64,000 bases of DNA from Jaminaea rosea (taxonomy: Eukaryota > Basidiomycota > Exobasidiomycetes > Microstromatales): the NCBI RefSeq assembly GCF_003144245.1, contig NW_020289978.1, forward strand, positions 1,052,371 through 1,116,370, written 5' to 3'. The first letter of the stretch is position 1, and each line of letters opens with the position of its first letter. Below the pieces are notes generated by a model. The model had not been told where the DNA came from. It searched no databases and saw only the letters and a program-made list of their open reading frames with translations. A program made the position numbers and the translations under genes. This document shows, one piece after another, positions 1-9,883 of this stretch.

Positions 1-2
1 CC

Positions 3-2461
3 GAGTCGGAGGCGGTCGAGCAGCGCAGCGAGGCCCTCGCATCGATGGACGAAGAGGCGTCAGAGGATGCAGACGCCTTCTCGTCTAGGCATGACGCCGA
101 GGATAGCATGAGCCACTTGAGCATCGATGAAGATGCCGATCGTACGCCCAGGAGGCCATCGAGAGATCACAACAATGCTGCGGCTGCCGGTGGTGGGCAG
201 GCGTCGAACGACACGGGCATGTCGCAGTCGTACTATGCGCGCACTGGAAGGGGAGTGCCACTCACCATGTCTGCCATCGAGGCGCAGGACGCTGCCATGT
301 CTCCTCCAACGGCTGCTCATGCGCATCACCAGCATGCGCCGCCGCACAATGTTGGTGGCTTGCTCTCCAGCTCGCTACTCCTGGGCGGAGACGCCTACTT
401 GCCACCACCTGGAGCAGACATGCGTACAGAGGAAGAGGCAATTGCAGATGGCGATGGCGCAGAATGGGAGGACAACGACCCTACACCGATGCCAGGCCGA
501 TTGCTGCAAGACTCATGGCTCACACGACCTTCCTTGACGAGGCAACAGCTCGACAATGACCAAGAACAGGGCCAATCAGGCCTAGCAGCGCACTCGGAGC
601 GTTCTCCCCTCCTCGCGGGTGGGCCTCGCTCCCCCTCGGACACGAAGCATCACGCAGCCAATCGTCGATCCAGCTCAGCCGGCTACCAGTCGATCATATC
701 CGCCGACCCGCATCTGCATCGCGGTGGAGGTCCGCACGCCCTCGGCCACCCTTCGAGCAGCGCCTGGTCCAACATCGGCCACTTGGCTTCCCCTCACCCG
801 CCCCACGCAGAGGACATAGACGAGATCGCCCATGAGTCCACGGAGCATGTTCGCCGTCGCGAGCTGGGCGTCATGACCATGTACTCTCTTCCGGTCTGGG
901 GCACCCACCTCCTCGAGCTCTCCCTCAATGTCGTGTCCGTCTTCTCCATTGGTCACCTGGGCACTATTCAGCTCGCCGCGGCATCCCTCTCCTCAATGAC
1001 GGCAAACGTCACAGCCTTCTCCCTCCTCTCCGGCTACATCTCTGCATTGGACTCCCTCCTCCCGCCCGCCTTCACGCAACAGCCTAAGCGCGTAGGCGTC
1101 TACTCGCAGAGCATGGCGATCATTGTCGCATTCCTCTGCCTGCCCATTGCCGTCATGTGGCTCTACGCCGAAAAGCTCCTGCTCGCTCTGGGTCAGGAGG
1201 CGGAGGTAGCGCGCCTCAGTGGCGTGTACCTGCGTGTTATGCTGCCTGGCGTGCCCGCCTACGCTGGCTTCGAGGTGTGCAGGCGCTATCTACAAGCGCA
1301 AGGGTTGATGAGCGCATCCACCGTCGTGCTGCTCTTCGTTTCGCCGCTTAACGCCTTGATGAACTACCTGCTTGTGTGGGGCCCGGAGAGTATCAGACTC
1401 GGCTTCGTGGGAGCACCGCTGGCGAGTGCCATTTCCAACTGTGAGTGGGCGCGCGTCCTGACTCCTCGTCTTGTCCTCTGCTGACCATTCCTGCCTCCCC
1501 ACCCTTATTCATGCTCCTCGCGCGCGCAGGGCTCATGTTCTTCCTCGCACTCGGACAATGCTACATCGCCCCTCGCACAGCCTGGGGCGGCTGGTCCCTC
1601 TCCTCCGCGGCCAAACCAGCAAATATCCTTCCCTGCCTCTCCCTCGGCTTCTACGGCTTCCTGGCCATCTCTTCCGAATGGTGGGCATGGGAGATTTCCT
1701 CCCTCATCACCTCCCTCCTCGGCACCACCCCGCTCGCAGCACAGAGTGTCCTCCTGGTGTGCTCGAGCATCTTCTACCAACAGCCGTTCGCCATCTCCGT
1801 CGCCGCGGCCGTGCGAGTAGGAAACTTGCTCGGGGCACGCAAGCCGCGAGACGCACAAATTAGCAGCTATGCGGGCGTGGGGCTCAGCCTTGCCTGTGGT
1901 GTGGTCAACAGCTCGCTCATCATGATCTTCCGCGATCCGATTGCCCGACTCTTCTCTACCGACCAGGTGGTCATCGATCTGCTCCTCAAGACACTCCCGC
2001 TCCTCGCCCTCTTCCAGGTGACCGACGGCGTAGCCGGCGTGACGGGCGGCATCCTCCGCGGTACGGGTCGCCAGCATCTCGGCGCCTACCTGAACGTGGT
2101 AGCTTACTACGTCATTGCTCTCCCGCTGGGTACGTGGCTCACCTTCCAGGGCAAGTACGGTCTGCCGGGCATGTGGATGGGCCTCACCGTGGCCCTGACC
2201 ATCTCCTCTGCGGGAGGCATGTGGCTTGTCTACCGCACCGACTGGGATGCCGAGGTGGCAAAGGTGCAGGCCAGGATGACCGAAGATTTCCCCGGTGGTG
2301 GTGCAGGGCACGCTCCTTCTGCTGCTGCGGCGACTACCACGGCCGTCTCGGAGCAGGACGGTCCACCCCTCGTGGCCAATGGAGCACGACAGCGCAAGCA
2401 GCAGACCGCGGGGCCGGGGAGATCGGAGCGACCCTCCTTCTCTTCTGCGAATAATGTCTAG
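3..2461 (+). CDS. MATE family multidrug/toxin extrusion transporter, 5' end possibly outside the window
   Basis: Exons 3-1440 and 1530-2461; the 89-nt intron has a GTGAGT donor and a GCAG acceptor and restores an Asn-Trp-Leu-Met stretch typical of MATE helices. The first ATG in the window is at 45, but the frame is open back to base 3, so the true start may lie upstream. From that ATG roughly 270 residues are acidic, His/Ser/Pro-rich and probably cytosolic. About 12 hydrophobic segments follow, beginning with the conserved ELGVMTMYSLPVWGTHLLEL region, in two MATE halves. The last ~65 residues are a polar tail. MATE proteins exchange cations (H+ or Na+) for drugs or metabolites at the plasma or vacuolar membrane; the substrate here cannot be read from sequence. 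The long N-terminal extension resembles fungal ERC1-type members. Confidence 0.9.
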
Positions 2462-2775
2462 ACGCGCGTGGTCATGCGCGCTCTCACTCAGTCATCCAAA
2501 GCAATGCTCTAAACGCTCATGCGCAACTTGTAATGCTCTTCGCCAATCACTCACTCCTTATCTCGCAGGCACTAGAGGGCAGGCTCATCGCCATCGAAAA
2601 GTATTATTCATCATCCTCGCTCCTCAATCAGTCAATTGCCGCGAACCCGTACCCGGAACCGTGCCCGTACCCACGTCGCCGATGCTCCGGCTTTCTCACG
2701 CTGCTGTGAAGCCTTCTCGTCTAGCTTATCTCCATCTTCAAATCATCATGCCTTCCTCGCTCCTCTGACGACAGT
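2462..2775. other. Intergenic between two plus-strand genes
   Basis: Three hundred and fourteen bases holding the 3' end of the MATE gene and the promoter/leader of the FMN oxidase. I see T/C-rich runs just before the downstream ATG and no gene. Confidence 0.6.
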
Positions 2776-4069
2776 ATGAATAGATCTCCAAGCTACGACG
2801 GCCTCGTCTTCACCATCTCGGACCTGGCGAGAGAGGGCAGCGCCAAGATGTCGCTTATGGCGAGGGACTACCTCAACGGCGGGTCGATGGATGAACAGAC
2901 GTCAGTCACGCTCAATCGACACACATCTGTAGCTTGTCGTCTCCAGCACTGAACTGCACACCACCTCCCTCCTCCACAGCTCCGGCGACAACTGCTCCGC
3001 GTACGCTCGATATCGTCTTCGCCCTCGCGTCATGGTGGACGTGACTTGCATCGACCTCAGCACTCTCTGCCTGAGTAGTCGCGTCTCCTTTCCCTGCGGA
3101 ATCGCCCCAGCTGCAGGGCATGGCTTGGCCCACCCTGACGCCGAAGAGGGAACGGGCCGCGCTGCTGCGGGCAAAGAGGTGGCGATGTGCCTCTCGACGT
3201 GGAGTAATTCTAGCCTCGAGGCAGTAGCTGCCTCTACGGCGGGGAGAGTACCACTGGCACAGCAGCTAAGCTTGGTCAAGGATGAGGACACCAATCTTCA
3301 GCTCATTCGCCGGGCCGAGGCGGCGGGGTATCGCGCCCTTTTCGTTACGGTGGACTGTGTGTATCTGGGCAAGCGGGTCAATGAGCAACGCAATGGGTTC
3401 AGCTATCCTGGTCATCTCAAGTGGGGGAACCTGCCTCATTTCAATCCGGCCGGGTCCCTCGAGACGGCTGTGGGGTGGATGGAGTATGAGACCAAGGGAG
3501 GATGGGAGACGGTCAGGTGGTTGAAGGGGGTGACGAGTATGGAGGTCTGGCTCAAGGTGGGGCCAGGCGAGAGGCTCGTACTGTGCTGAAGATTACCAGA
3601 GTCGCTCACGACTTGCTCACCCACGCGCACGCAGGGCATCCTCACCCCCGAGGATGCGGAACTCGCCGTCGAGGCAGGTGCAGACGGACTCATCGTCAGC
3701 AACCACGGAGGACGCCAGCTTGATGGGGTACCCGCCACTATCGACTGTCTCGCAGCCATCGTAGACGCGGTAGCTGGCCGGATTCCCGTCCACCTAGACG
3801 GCGGTATCAGGCGCGGCAGTGACATGTTCAAGGCTCTCGCTCTCGGCGCTCAGCACGTCTGGATCGGTCGACCCGCGGTCTGGGGCCTCGCATACAAGGG
3901 TGAGGAAGGGGTGAGGCTGGCGCTCAATCTGTTGGAAGAGGAGTTCAGGATCGTCATGGCGCTGATGGGCTGTCGTCGGGTAGGCGAGATAAAGAGGGAG
4001 CACCTGGCTTTGATGGGCAGCGATGGAATGTACAGGACGCTTGAGAGCACAGGAAAAGCGAAAATGTAG
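2776..4069 (+). CDS. FMN-dependent alpha-hydroxyacid oxidase/dehydrogenase (glycolate/lactate oxidase family)
   Basis: Three exons, 2776-2900, 2980-3556 and 3635-4069 (introns of 79 and 78 nt), encode 378 residues, the usual family length. The family oxidises 2-hydroxyacids to 2-oxoacids with FMN in a TIM barrel. Visible hallmarks are the N-terminal RDYLNGG substrate tyrosine region, RLRPRVMVDV, TVDCVYLGKR with the active-site Asp, WLKGI with Lys234 for FMN, and SNHGGRQLDG with base His258 and Arg261. The FMN phosphate site near LDGGIRRG is present. One expected residue is absent: the QLY motif that carries the second catalytic Tyr (Tyr129 in spinach glycolate oxidase) reads QLS, with Ser139. 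The 3' end converges with the aldolase gene, only 26 bases between stop codons. Substrate (glycolate, lactate, mandelate or other) is not determinable. Confidence 0.9.
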
Positions 4070-4095
4070 CAACCAGCGCTGGCGTGTACGCACGT

Positions 4096-4989
4096 CTACT
4101 TTTTGACACGAGCAACCACACCCTTGAGACGCGCAACATCGTCGCCTGACAAGGGCAGAGTAGGGGCGCGTACAGGACCCATGGGCAGGCCCAGCACATC
4201 GAGCGCAGCCTTGACTCCCGCAGGGTAGTTGACCGACTCGAGGCACGCGGCAATAGGATATAGGAGTGACCAGATCTCCTTTGCCTGTTTGAGGTCCTGC
4301 TCCTCGACCAGAGCCTGATAAAGAGCTACTGACTCGTACGGCGCAACGGACGCGACACCCCATGCGACGCCCTCTGCGCCCATGGCCAGAGCGGCAAAGG
4401 TAAAGGTGTCCGTGCCGTTGAAGTGGGCCATCCTCTGCCCAGCAGCAGTGTTGCATACATGGTCGATGGCGTGGGGAGCATTGCCCGACGTGTCCTTGAT
4501 GTAGCGCATTCGCGGTATCTTGGCCAACTCTCGCATCTGGTCGGCGGTGAGGGGGAGCCCCGTAGCCGAGGGGACGTGGTAGTAGACAATATCCAAGCTA
4601 CCGCACGCCGTCGAGACGGCACATAGAAAGAATTGCAGCGCTTCGAAGGAGAGACGCTCGTAGAAGGGCGGCACGACCATGATGGCATCAATGCCCCGCG
4701 TCTGAGCGCACCATTGCGCCATCTCCTCCGCAGCGCGCGTGTTGAGCGCACCGAAGCCCGCGACGACATTCAAGGGGCGATCGCCTACCGCAGCCACATA
4801 GGCTCTTATGACGGCCTTGTGCTCTTCGGGTGTAAGGGAGGTGAACTCGCCCGTGGTGCCCGTTACCACGACACCGGTGCAATTGGCGTCGGCTAGACGA
4901 TCCACGAGGGGCTGGATTTTCGACAGGTCGAGGGAAAGGCCATCAGCGCTGAAGGGCGTGGGGACGGCGGCGAGGACTCCGCGGAACAT
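4096..4989 (-). CDS. Dihydrodipicolinate synthase/N-acetylneuraminate lyase family aldolase
   Basis: Intronless, 297 residues from the ATG at 4989. An upstream in-frame TTG at 5034 is the only alternative and was not used. The fold is a class I aldolase TIM barrel forming a Schiff base between Lys and a pyruvate-type keto acid. Visible motifs are GTTGE (44-48, binds the keto-acid carboxylate), YYHVPSATG with the catalytic Tyr about 137, and YIKDTSG with Schiff-base Lys165. In fungi this superfamily rarely makes lysine precursors, because fungi use the aminoadipate route. More likely roles are cleavage of 2-keto-3-deoxy sugar acids or 4-hydroxy-2-oxoglutarate. It is tail-to-tail with the FMN hydroxyacid oxidase, which suggests but does not prove a shared keto-acid/glyoxylate role. 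Confidence 0.88.
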   Translation of the reverse strand: MFRGVLAAVPTPFSADGLSLDLSKIQPLVDRLADANCTGVVVTGTTGEFTSLTPEEHKAVIRAYVAAVGDRPLNVVAGFGALNTRAAEEMAQWCAQTRGIDAIMVVPPFYERLSFEALQFFLCAVSTACGSLDIVYYHVPSATGLPLTADQMRELAKIPRMRYIKDTSGNAPHAIDHVCNTAAGQRMAHFNGTDTFTFAALAMGAEGVAWGVASVAPYESVALYQALVEEQDLKQAKEIWSLLYPIAACLESVNYPAGVKAALDVLGLPMGPVRAPTLPLSGDDVARLKGVVARVKK

Positions 4990-6109
4990 GCTGAGCGGTG
5001 GTGTGGTGGTGGTGGCGGGGGCGAGAGGAGTCAAGGTCGGTAGTCGCCCTCTGCTGTCATTGTGCTACATGGTGAGGTAGTTGCTGCTATCGCGGCTCGC
5101 GGTTGCTTACCAATATCCGGCCGCTATCTTTCGCGCAGCGCAGGCGGCACTTCGCTCATTTGACGCCCTGACCCCCGCGAGCACGTATCGCGCTCGAGGA
5201 CGATGCCCTTGCCCCCATCATACGCAAATGACATCAAGATTGGGACGAAAGATTGGGACGATTTCACTCCCAATGGTACCAGGCTAAGGCCTTTGGCAGG
5301 CTATCTACGAACGAGGCTTGACCTTCGGAAGTAGCCACGTGTTCTTCCCCGCCCGCCGTTGAGAATAGCACCCACTTTGCTCCTGCCTCTTTCTCGCTCC
5401 CGCTCGCGAAGCGACGATTCCAGCTCAGCATCTCACAGGCGAGCCAAGGGAACATCTCGCATGGTGAGATCATGAGGTCCAGACTCTTGAAAAGAGCCGG
5501 ACCTCCTCTTGTTACACGGGCAAGTCCGCCACACAATGGAGTCACAGCTATGGTAAGGCTCCGGCCAAACGTTGCGTCTCGGGCACTTGCGGCTACCCCA
5601 CAATGACCGTGGCTTGTTTCGATGGGCTCGCGTTCGAGAAGTCGACGAAGCCCCCTGCAGTGCATTGATCCCGGCCAAACGCCGTGGAAGGCGGGGCAGC
5701 CGAAGACCAGCGCAAGAGGAGCGCAAGAGGAGCAGCGCAGGAGGAGCTCTAGAGCACCACTTTACGTCCCGGACGCTCGGACCTCTCTCGCCAAGGGGTG
5801 TCGAGCGCCGCGGTGCTCAAGCGTGCTGGCATCTCGATCAGGTCGGGCGGAGCAGCTATTGCGAGTTTTCTGGACCACAGCGGGACGCTTCTTGCATCTC
5901 ATCTCCCCTCAATCGGGGCCTGGACCTAGATGTGGGTCCGAGCGGCGCGTCGCAACACCTGTTGTTCCATCGAGGATGAGAAGGAGATCAACGATGCTGC
6001 ACGAGCAGGTGGGCTTGACAAGGTGCTACATAAGGAGACATGATCGCCGCAAAGGCTTGTGGCCTCATCACCTCCACCCCTCCCTCTCCCTCCTCCCTCC
6101 CCCTCTGCG
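4990..6109. promoter_or_regulatory. Divergent intergenic region; promoter of the first secreted repeat protein
   Basis: About 1.1 kb between the aldolase start (minus) and the secreted protein start (plus). The last ~230 bases resemble the region upstream of the tandem paralogue. A block at 5879-5960 contains CGGGACG, TGGGTCCGAGCG and TCGCAACACCT; a TATA-like CTACATAAGG lies at 6026-6035, about 75 bases before the ATG. CT-rich leader precedes the ATG. The rest has only short open frames without protein-like composition; I see no gene. Confidence 0.55.
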
Positions 6110-9100
6110 ATGCGCTTCGCGACGCTCTTCACCTTCACCCTTCTCGCCCTATCGACGGCTCAGGCTCTTCCCAGCCTCCCACTTCGCGGCAACAATCGAG
6201 ACAATGGTGTCAGCTGCAAGCGTGCAACTCAATGCAAGTCACAGTACTGCCACAATGGCAAGTGCGATGTGAGAAAGGCCCTAGGGCGCAAGTGCTCCGC
6301 AGATGACGACTGCCAGAGCGGGTACTGCTGTGAGTATCAGTGCGATGCGACATGTGAATATGTTGGGGCTAAAACGCATCTTCCATCGCGTAGACAAGGG
6401 CAAGTGCGACAAGAAGAAGAAAAAGACGACAGGAAGCCAGCCACTTCCCCAGCCGAAGCCTCAACCGCAGCCGAAGCCGCAACCGCACCCGAAGCCAGCG
6501 CCTCTTCAGCCTCGACCTCGTCCAGTACCCGCGCCTCTGCCACCTTTCCATGGATCAAACCCTGCTCCAGTCAAGCCTCCACCTGCTCAGGGCAATGATC
6601 CGGCGAAGCCCAACGTTCCTGCCCAGCCAGAGAAACAACCTCCAACAAGCCCTTCGTAGCCTGGCGCCGTTCAACCACAGGCTCCCCCTCAGTCCGATAC
6701 GCCACAGTCGCCAGCTCAACCAGACCGCGCTCCTGCTCAGCCAGCGTTGCCACCCACTCAACCAGACACTCCGTCCACTGTGCCAAACACGCCTTCTGCC
6801 GGGCCGCAGCAGGAGACGTCCATCCAGCCGGAGACTCCAGCTCAGCCCGCAACGCCTACTCAACACGAGTCAGAGACTGCTGCTCAGCCAGAGGTTCCCG
6901 CAAAGCCTGCTCAGCCCGCTCAGCCTGCTCAAGGAGAGGCGCCCGCTCAGCCTGCTCAACCACCTGCTCAAGGAGAGACGCCCGCTCAGCCTGCTCAAGG
7001 AGAGACGCCCGCTCAGCCTGCTCAAGGAGAGACGCCCGCTCAGCCCGCTCATCCACCTGCTCAAGGAGAGACGCCCGCTCAGCCTGCTCAAGGAGAGACG
7101 CCCGCTCAGCCTGCTCAANNNNNNNNNNGACGCCCGCTCAGCCTGCTCAAGGAGAGACGCCCGCTCAGCCCGCTCAACCGCCTGCTCAAGGAGAGACGCC
7201 CGCTCAGCCTGCTCAAGGAGAGACGCCCGCTCAACCGCCTGCTCAAGGAGAGACGCCCGCTCAGCCTGCTCAAGGAGAGACGCCCGCTCAGCCTGCTCAA
7301 CCAGAAGAACCCACTCAGCCGAAAATGCCTGCAGCTCAGCCGGACATTCAGCCAGAGATGCCTGACCTTCTTAACCATCAGCCAGAGACGCCTGCTCAGG
7401 CGCAGTCAGAGGCCCCCCCTGCTCAACCAGAGACAGATGCACCGTCTAGTCAGCCAGGAAAGCCCGCTCAGTCGCAGCCAGAGGAGTCCGTTGAGCCAGA
7501 GACAGAGACTCCCGCTCAGCCGCAACCGGAGACAGAGACGCCTGCTGAGCAGCCGCAGCCAGAAGAGTCTGCCCAGACAGAGACAGAGACTCCTACTCAA
7601 CCATTGACAGGAGAGCCCATCCAGTCAGAGACAGAGACGCCTGCACAGCCGCAACAGGAGACTCCCATTCAATCCCAGCCAAAGTCACCCACCCCTCAGC
7701 TAGAGACTCCGTCAACTCAATCAGAACTGCCAGCACAGCCGCAGCCAGAGACGCCGCCTGCTCAACCGGAGAGACCACCTACTCAACCAGAAGAGCCCAC
7801 GCAAGCAGATTCTTCTGACATTCAGCCAGAGACGACTACTCAGCCGCAGCCAGAGGTTCCAGATCAGTCGCAATCTGAGACGCCTGCGCAGCAAGAGGCG
7901 CCGGCTCAGCCAGACGCTCCCGCTCAACCAGAAGACTCTGCCCAGCCAGAAATGCCTGCTGATCCGGAAGCGCCTGCTCAACCGCAGCCGCAGCCGCAGA
8001 GCCCAGCTCAGCCAGATACGCTGCCACCTCAACCAGACGAGCCAGCTGAGCCAGAGGCTCCAGCTCTGCCCGAGGCTCCAGCTCTGCCCGAGGCGTCTTC
8101 TGCTCAAGCGCAGCCCAAGACGCCTGCTGCTCAGCAAGAGATGCCTGCTCAGCCGCAGTCAGAGACGCCTCCAGCTCAAGTAGAGTCGCCTCCTGCTCAG
8201 ACGCTGCCAAAGTCTCCCGCTCAGGCGGAGACGCCTGCTCAGCCAGAGACGCCTGTCCAGTCGCAACTGGACGTTCCGGCTCAGCCCGACACGCCTGACG
8301 CTCAACTGGAGACGCCACCGACTCAACCCAAAGAGCCCGCGCAGTCAGAGACGCCTGCAGCTCAGCCGCAGGCCGAAATACCTGCTCAGCCAGAGACGTC
8401 CGCTCAGTCAGAGACTCCCTCTCAGCCGCCGCCCGATACGCCTGCTCAATCGCAGTCGGAGACTCCAGCTCAGCAAGAGACGCCTGCTCAAGCGGAACCA
8501 CAGAAGCCCGCTCAGCCGCAGACAGAGACTCCTGACGCTCAGCCTGAGCCTGATATGCCTACTGAGGCGGAGGTAGAGACGCCTGCACCTCAGCCTGAAA
8601 AGCCTGCTCAGGCAGGGGCGCCCGCTCAGCCAGAGTCAAAGACGCCTACTGAGACGCAATCAGAGCCAGTGACGTCATCTCCTCAGCCAGCGGCACCTGC
8701 TGAGCTAGAGCCGCAGATGCCCGCCGAGCCAGAGACGCCAGAGGCTCCTTCTCAGCCAAAGATACCTGACGCTCAGTCAGAGATTCCTGACGCTCAGTCA
8801 GAGACGTCTACTGAGCCGAAGACGCAGACACCTGCTCAGCCGCAGGCAGAGACGCCTGCACCTCAGCCGCAGCTCGGGTCGCCCACTCAGCCGGACACAC
8901 AAACGCCAGCTCAGCCAGAGATGCAGACATCCGCACAATCAGAGACGCCTACTCAGCCAGCAACGTCTACTGAGCCGCAGCCGGAGACCGCACAATACAA
9001 AGCGCCCGCACAGCCGGAGATGCAAACGCCAGCTCAGCCTGAGACTCCCAATCAAGCAGCGACATCTGACGCTCAGCTAGAGACGTCTACTGAGCCACTG

Positions 9101-9883
9101 CCGGAGAAGACTACGGAGGCGCAGACAGCGACATCTGACGCTCAGCTAGAGACGTCCACTGAGCCGCTGCCGGAGAAGACTACGGAGGCGCAGACAGCGA
9201 CATCTGACGCTCAGCTAGAGACGTCTACTGAGCCACTGCCGGAGACGTCTTCTGGGCCTGACGCAACGCCTGCTCAACCAATAACGACATCTACCCAGCC
9301 ACAAGAGCCTGCGCAAGCTGAAGCGCCTCAGCCGAAGGATACCATCCAGCAGCCTGTCTCTCTTCAGCCCAACCAGCCCGTCCAGCCGAACGTCGCTGCA
9401 CAACCAGACTCGACTGATGAAGAGACGGTTAAGTCCAATCCATCTCAGTCTACGCCTTCGACGGACGAACCCTCTCATGAGTCACTTGAGCCAGCTTCAT
9501 CTTCTTCCTCCTCGACAGGCGGCGACACTACGTCAGGCGATCTAACTCAGTCTGGAACGCCAGCTATAACCCAGCCCAGTCAAGCAGGTGATCCCGAGAC
9601 AGGCAGCGATGCTACGGCCGTCACTTCATCGGCAGATGGCGATGCCGCGCAAGCAGATGTTTCAGCTCAGCCTGACGTGCCGACCGAAAGCGCTGGCTCA
9701 AGTCTAGAAGGCGATCTCGCTCCTTCAGGTTCTTCAGCAGCAGAGACTTCTACCGAGAACGCAGCTGAAGCTCACGAGCAGGAAGGCGCCACGACTCAGT
9801 CCCAGGCAGCCGGGGAAAAGAAGGCAACTGAGGAGAAGCAGGTAGTTACTTTCGATGAGCAAAACTCTCAAGAAGACGAATAG
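6110..9883 (+). CDS. Large secreted cysteine-module and Pro/Gln/Glu/Thr-repeat protein (tandem paralogue 1)
   Basis: Exon 1 is 6110-6329; the intron 6330-6393 (64 nt, GTGAGT...TAG) is at the same place as in the paralogue at 10689. Residues 1-19 (MRFATLFTFTLLALSTAQA) form a signal peptide. Two C-x5-C-x4-C-x4-C units follow, the second spanning the intron. Then come a short Lys-rich patch, a Pro/Gln/Lys segment and more than 1,000 residues of PAQPET-type repeats, ending in an acidic tail (NSQEDE). Two problems affect the model. An in-frame TAG at 6657-6659 interrupts a frame otherwise open from 6396 to the gap. The 10-N gap at 7119-7128 lies inside a 27-nt repeat and leaves the flanking frames inconsistent. 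Composition suggests a heavily O-glycosylated cell-surface or secreted effector-like protein. Function is unknown; expression as one polypeptide is unproven. Confidence 0.7.
6657..6659 (+). other. In-frame TAG inside the repeat-protein gene
   Basis: After residues reading PPTSPS, a TAG falls in the same frame as the signal-peptide exon. The frame continues afterwards as PGAVQPQAPPQ with the same composition. It could be a sequence error, a true truncation to about 160 residues, readthrough, or part of a weak intron such as 6615-6680 (GTTCCT...CACAG, 66 nt, frame preserved). Confidence 0.75.
6931..7304 (+). repeat. 27-nt tandem coding repeat (GETPAQPAQ unit)
   Basis: Near-perfect copies of a 27-base unit encoding nine residues, G-E-T-P-A-Q-P-A-Q, with occasional insertions of a Pro-Pro or His-Pro variant. 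The array holds the assembly gap, so copy number is unknown and likely polymorphic between strains. Degenerate versions of the same Pro-Ala-Gln theme continue to about 9300. Confidence 0.9.
7119..7128. other. Assembly gap of 10 N within the repeat array
   Basis: The bases before the gap read in the frame of codons starting at multiples of three, those after in the frame of 7130. Restoring the repeat would need five missing bases, or five plus a multiple of 27, rather than ten, so the N run is a placeholder of unknown true length. Confidence 0.95.
9061..9245 (+). repeat. 69-nt direct repeat, about 2.7 copies, coding
   Basis: Units at 9061-9129, 9130-9198 and a partial unit from 9199 are almost identical. 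Each encodes 23 residues that start ATSDAQLETSTEP and end EKTTEAQT. Low divergence points to recent duplication within the repeat protein gene. Confidence 0.9.

Noticed and set aside
4990-5034. Longer N-terminus for the aldolase from a TTG
   Set aside because: A eukaryotic gene with a good ATG at 4989 that matches the usual family start.
5264-5665. Minus-strand open frame of 133 codons upstream of the secreted protein
   Set aside because: No family resemblance, mixed composition and it overlaps the promoter region that resembles the paralogue's upstream sequence.
7119-7304. CRISPR-like array
   Set aside because: Direct units without distinct spacers, coding for a peptide repeat in a eukaryotic gene.
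6550-7365. Second plus-strand frame with Arg/Pro/Leu repeats across the array
   Set aside because: It is the shifted reading of the same 27-nt repeat; the Pro-Ala-Gln frame joins the signal-peptide exon and continues beyond the array.
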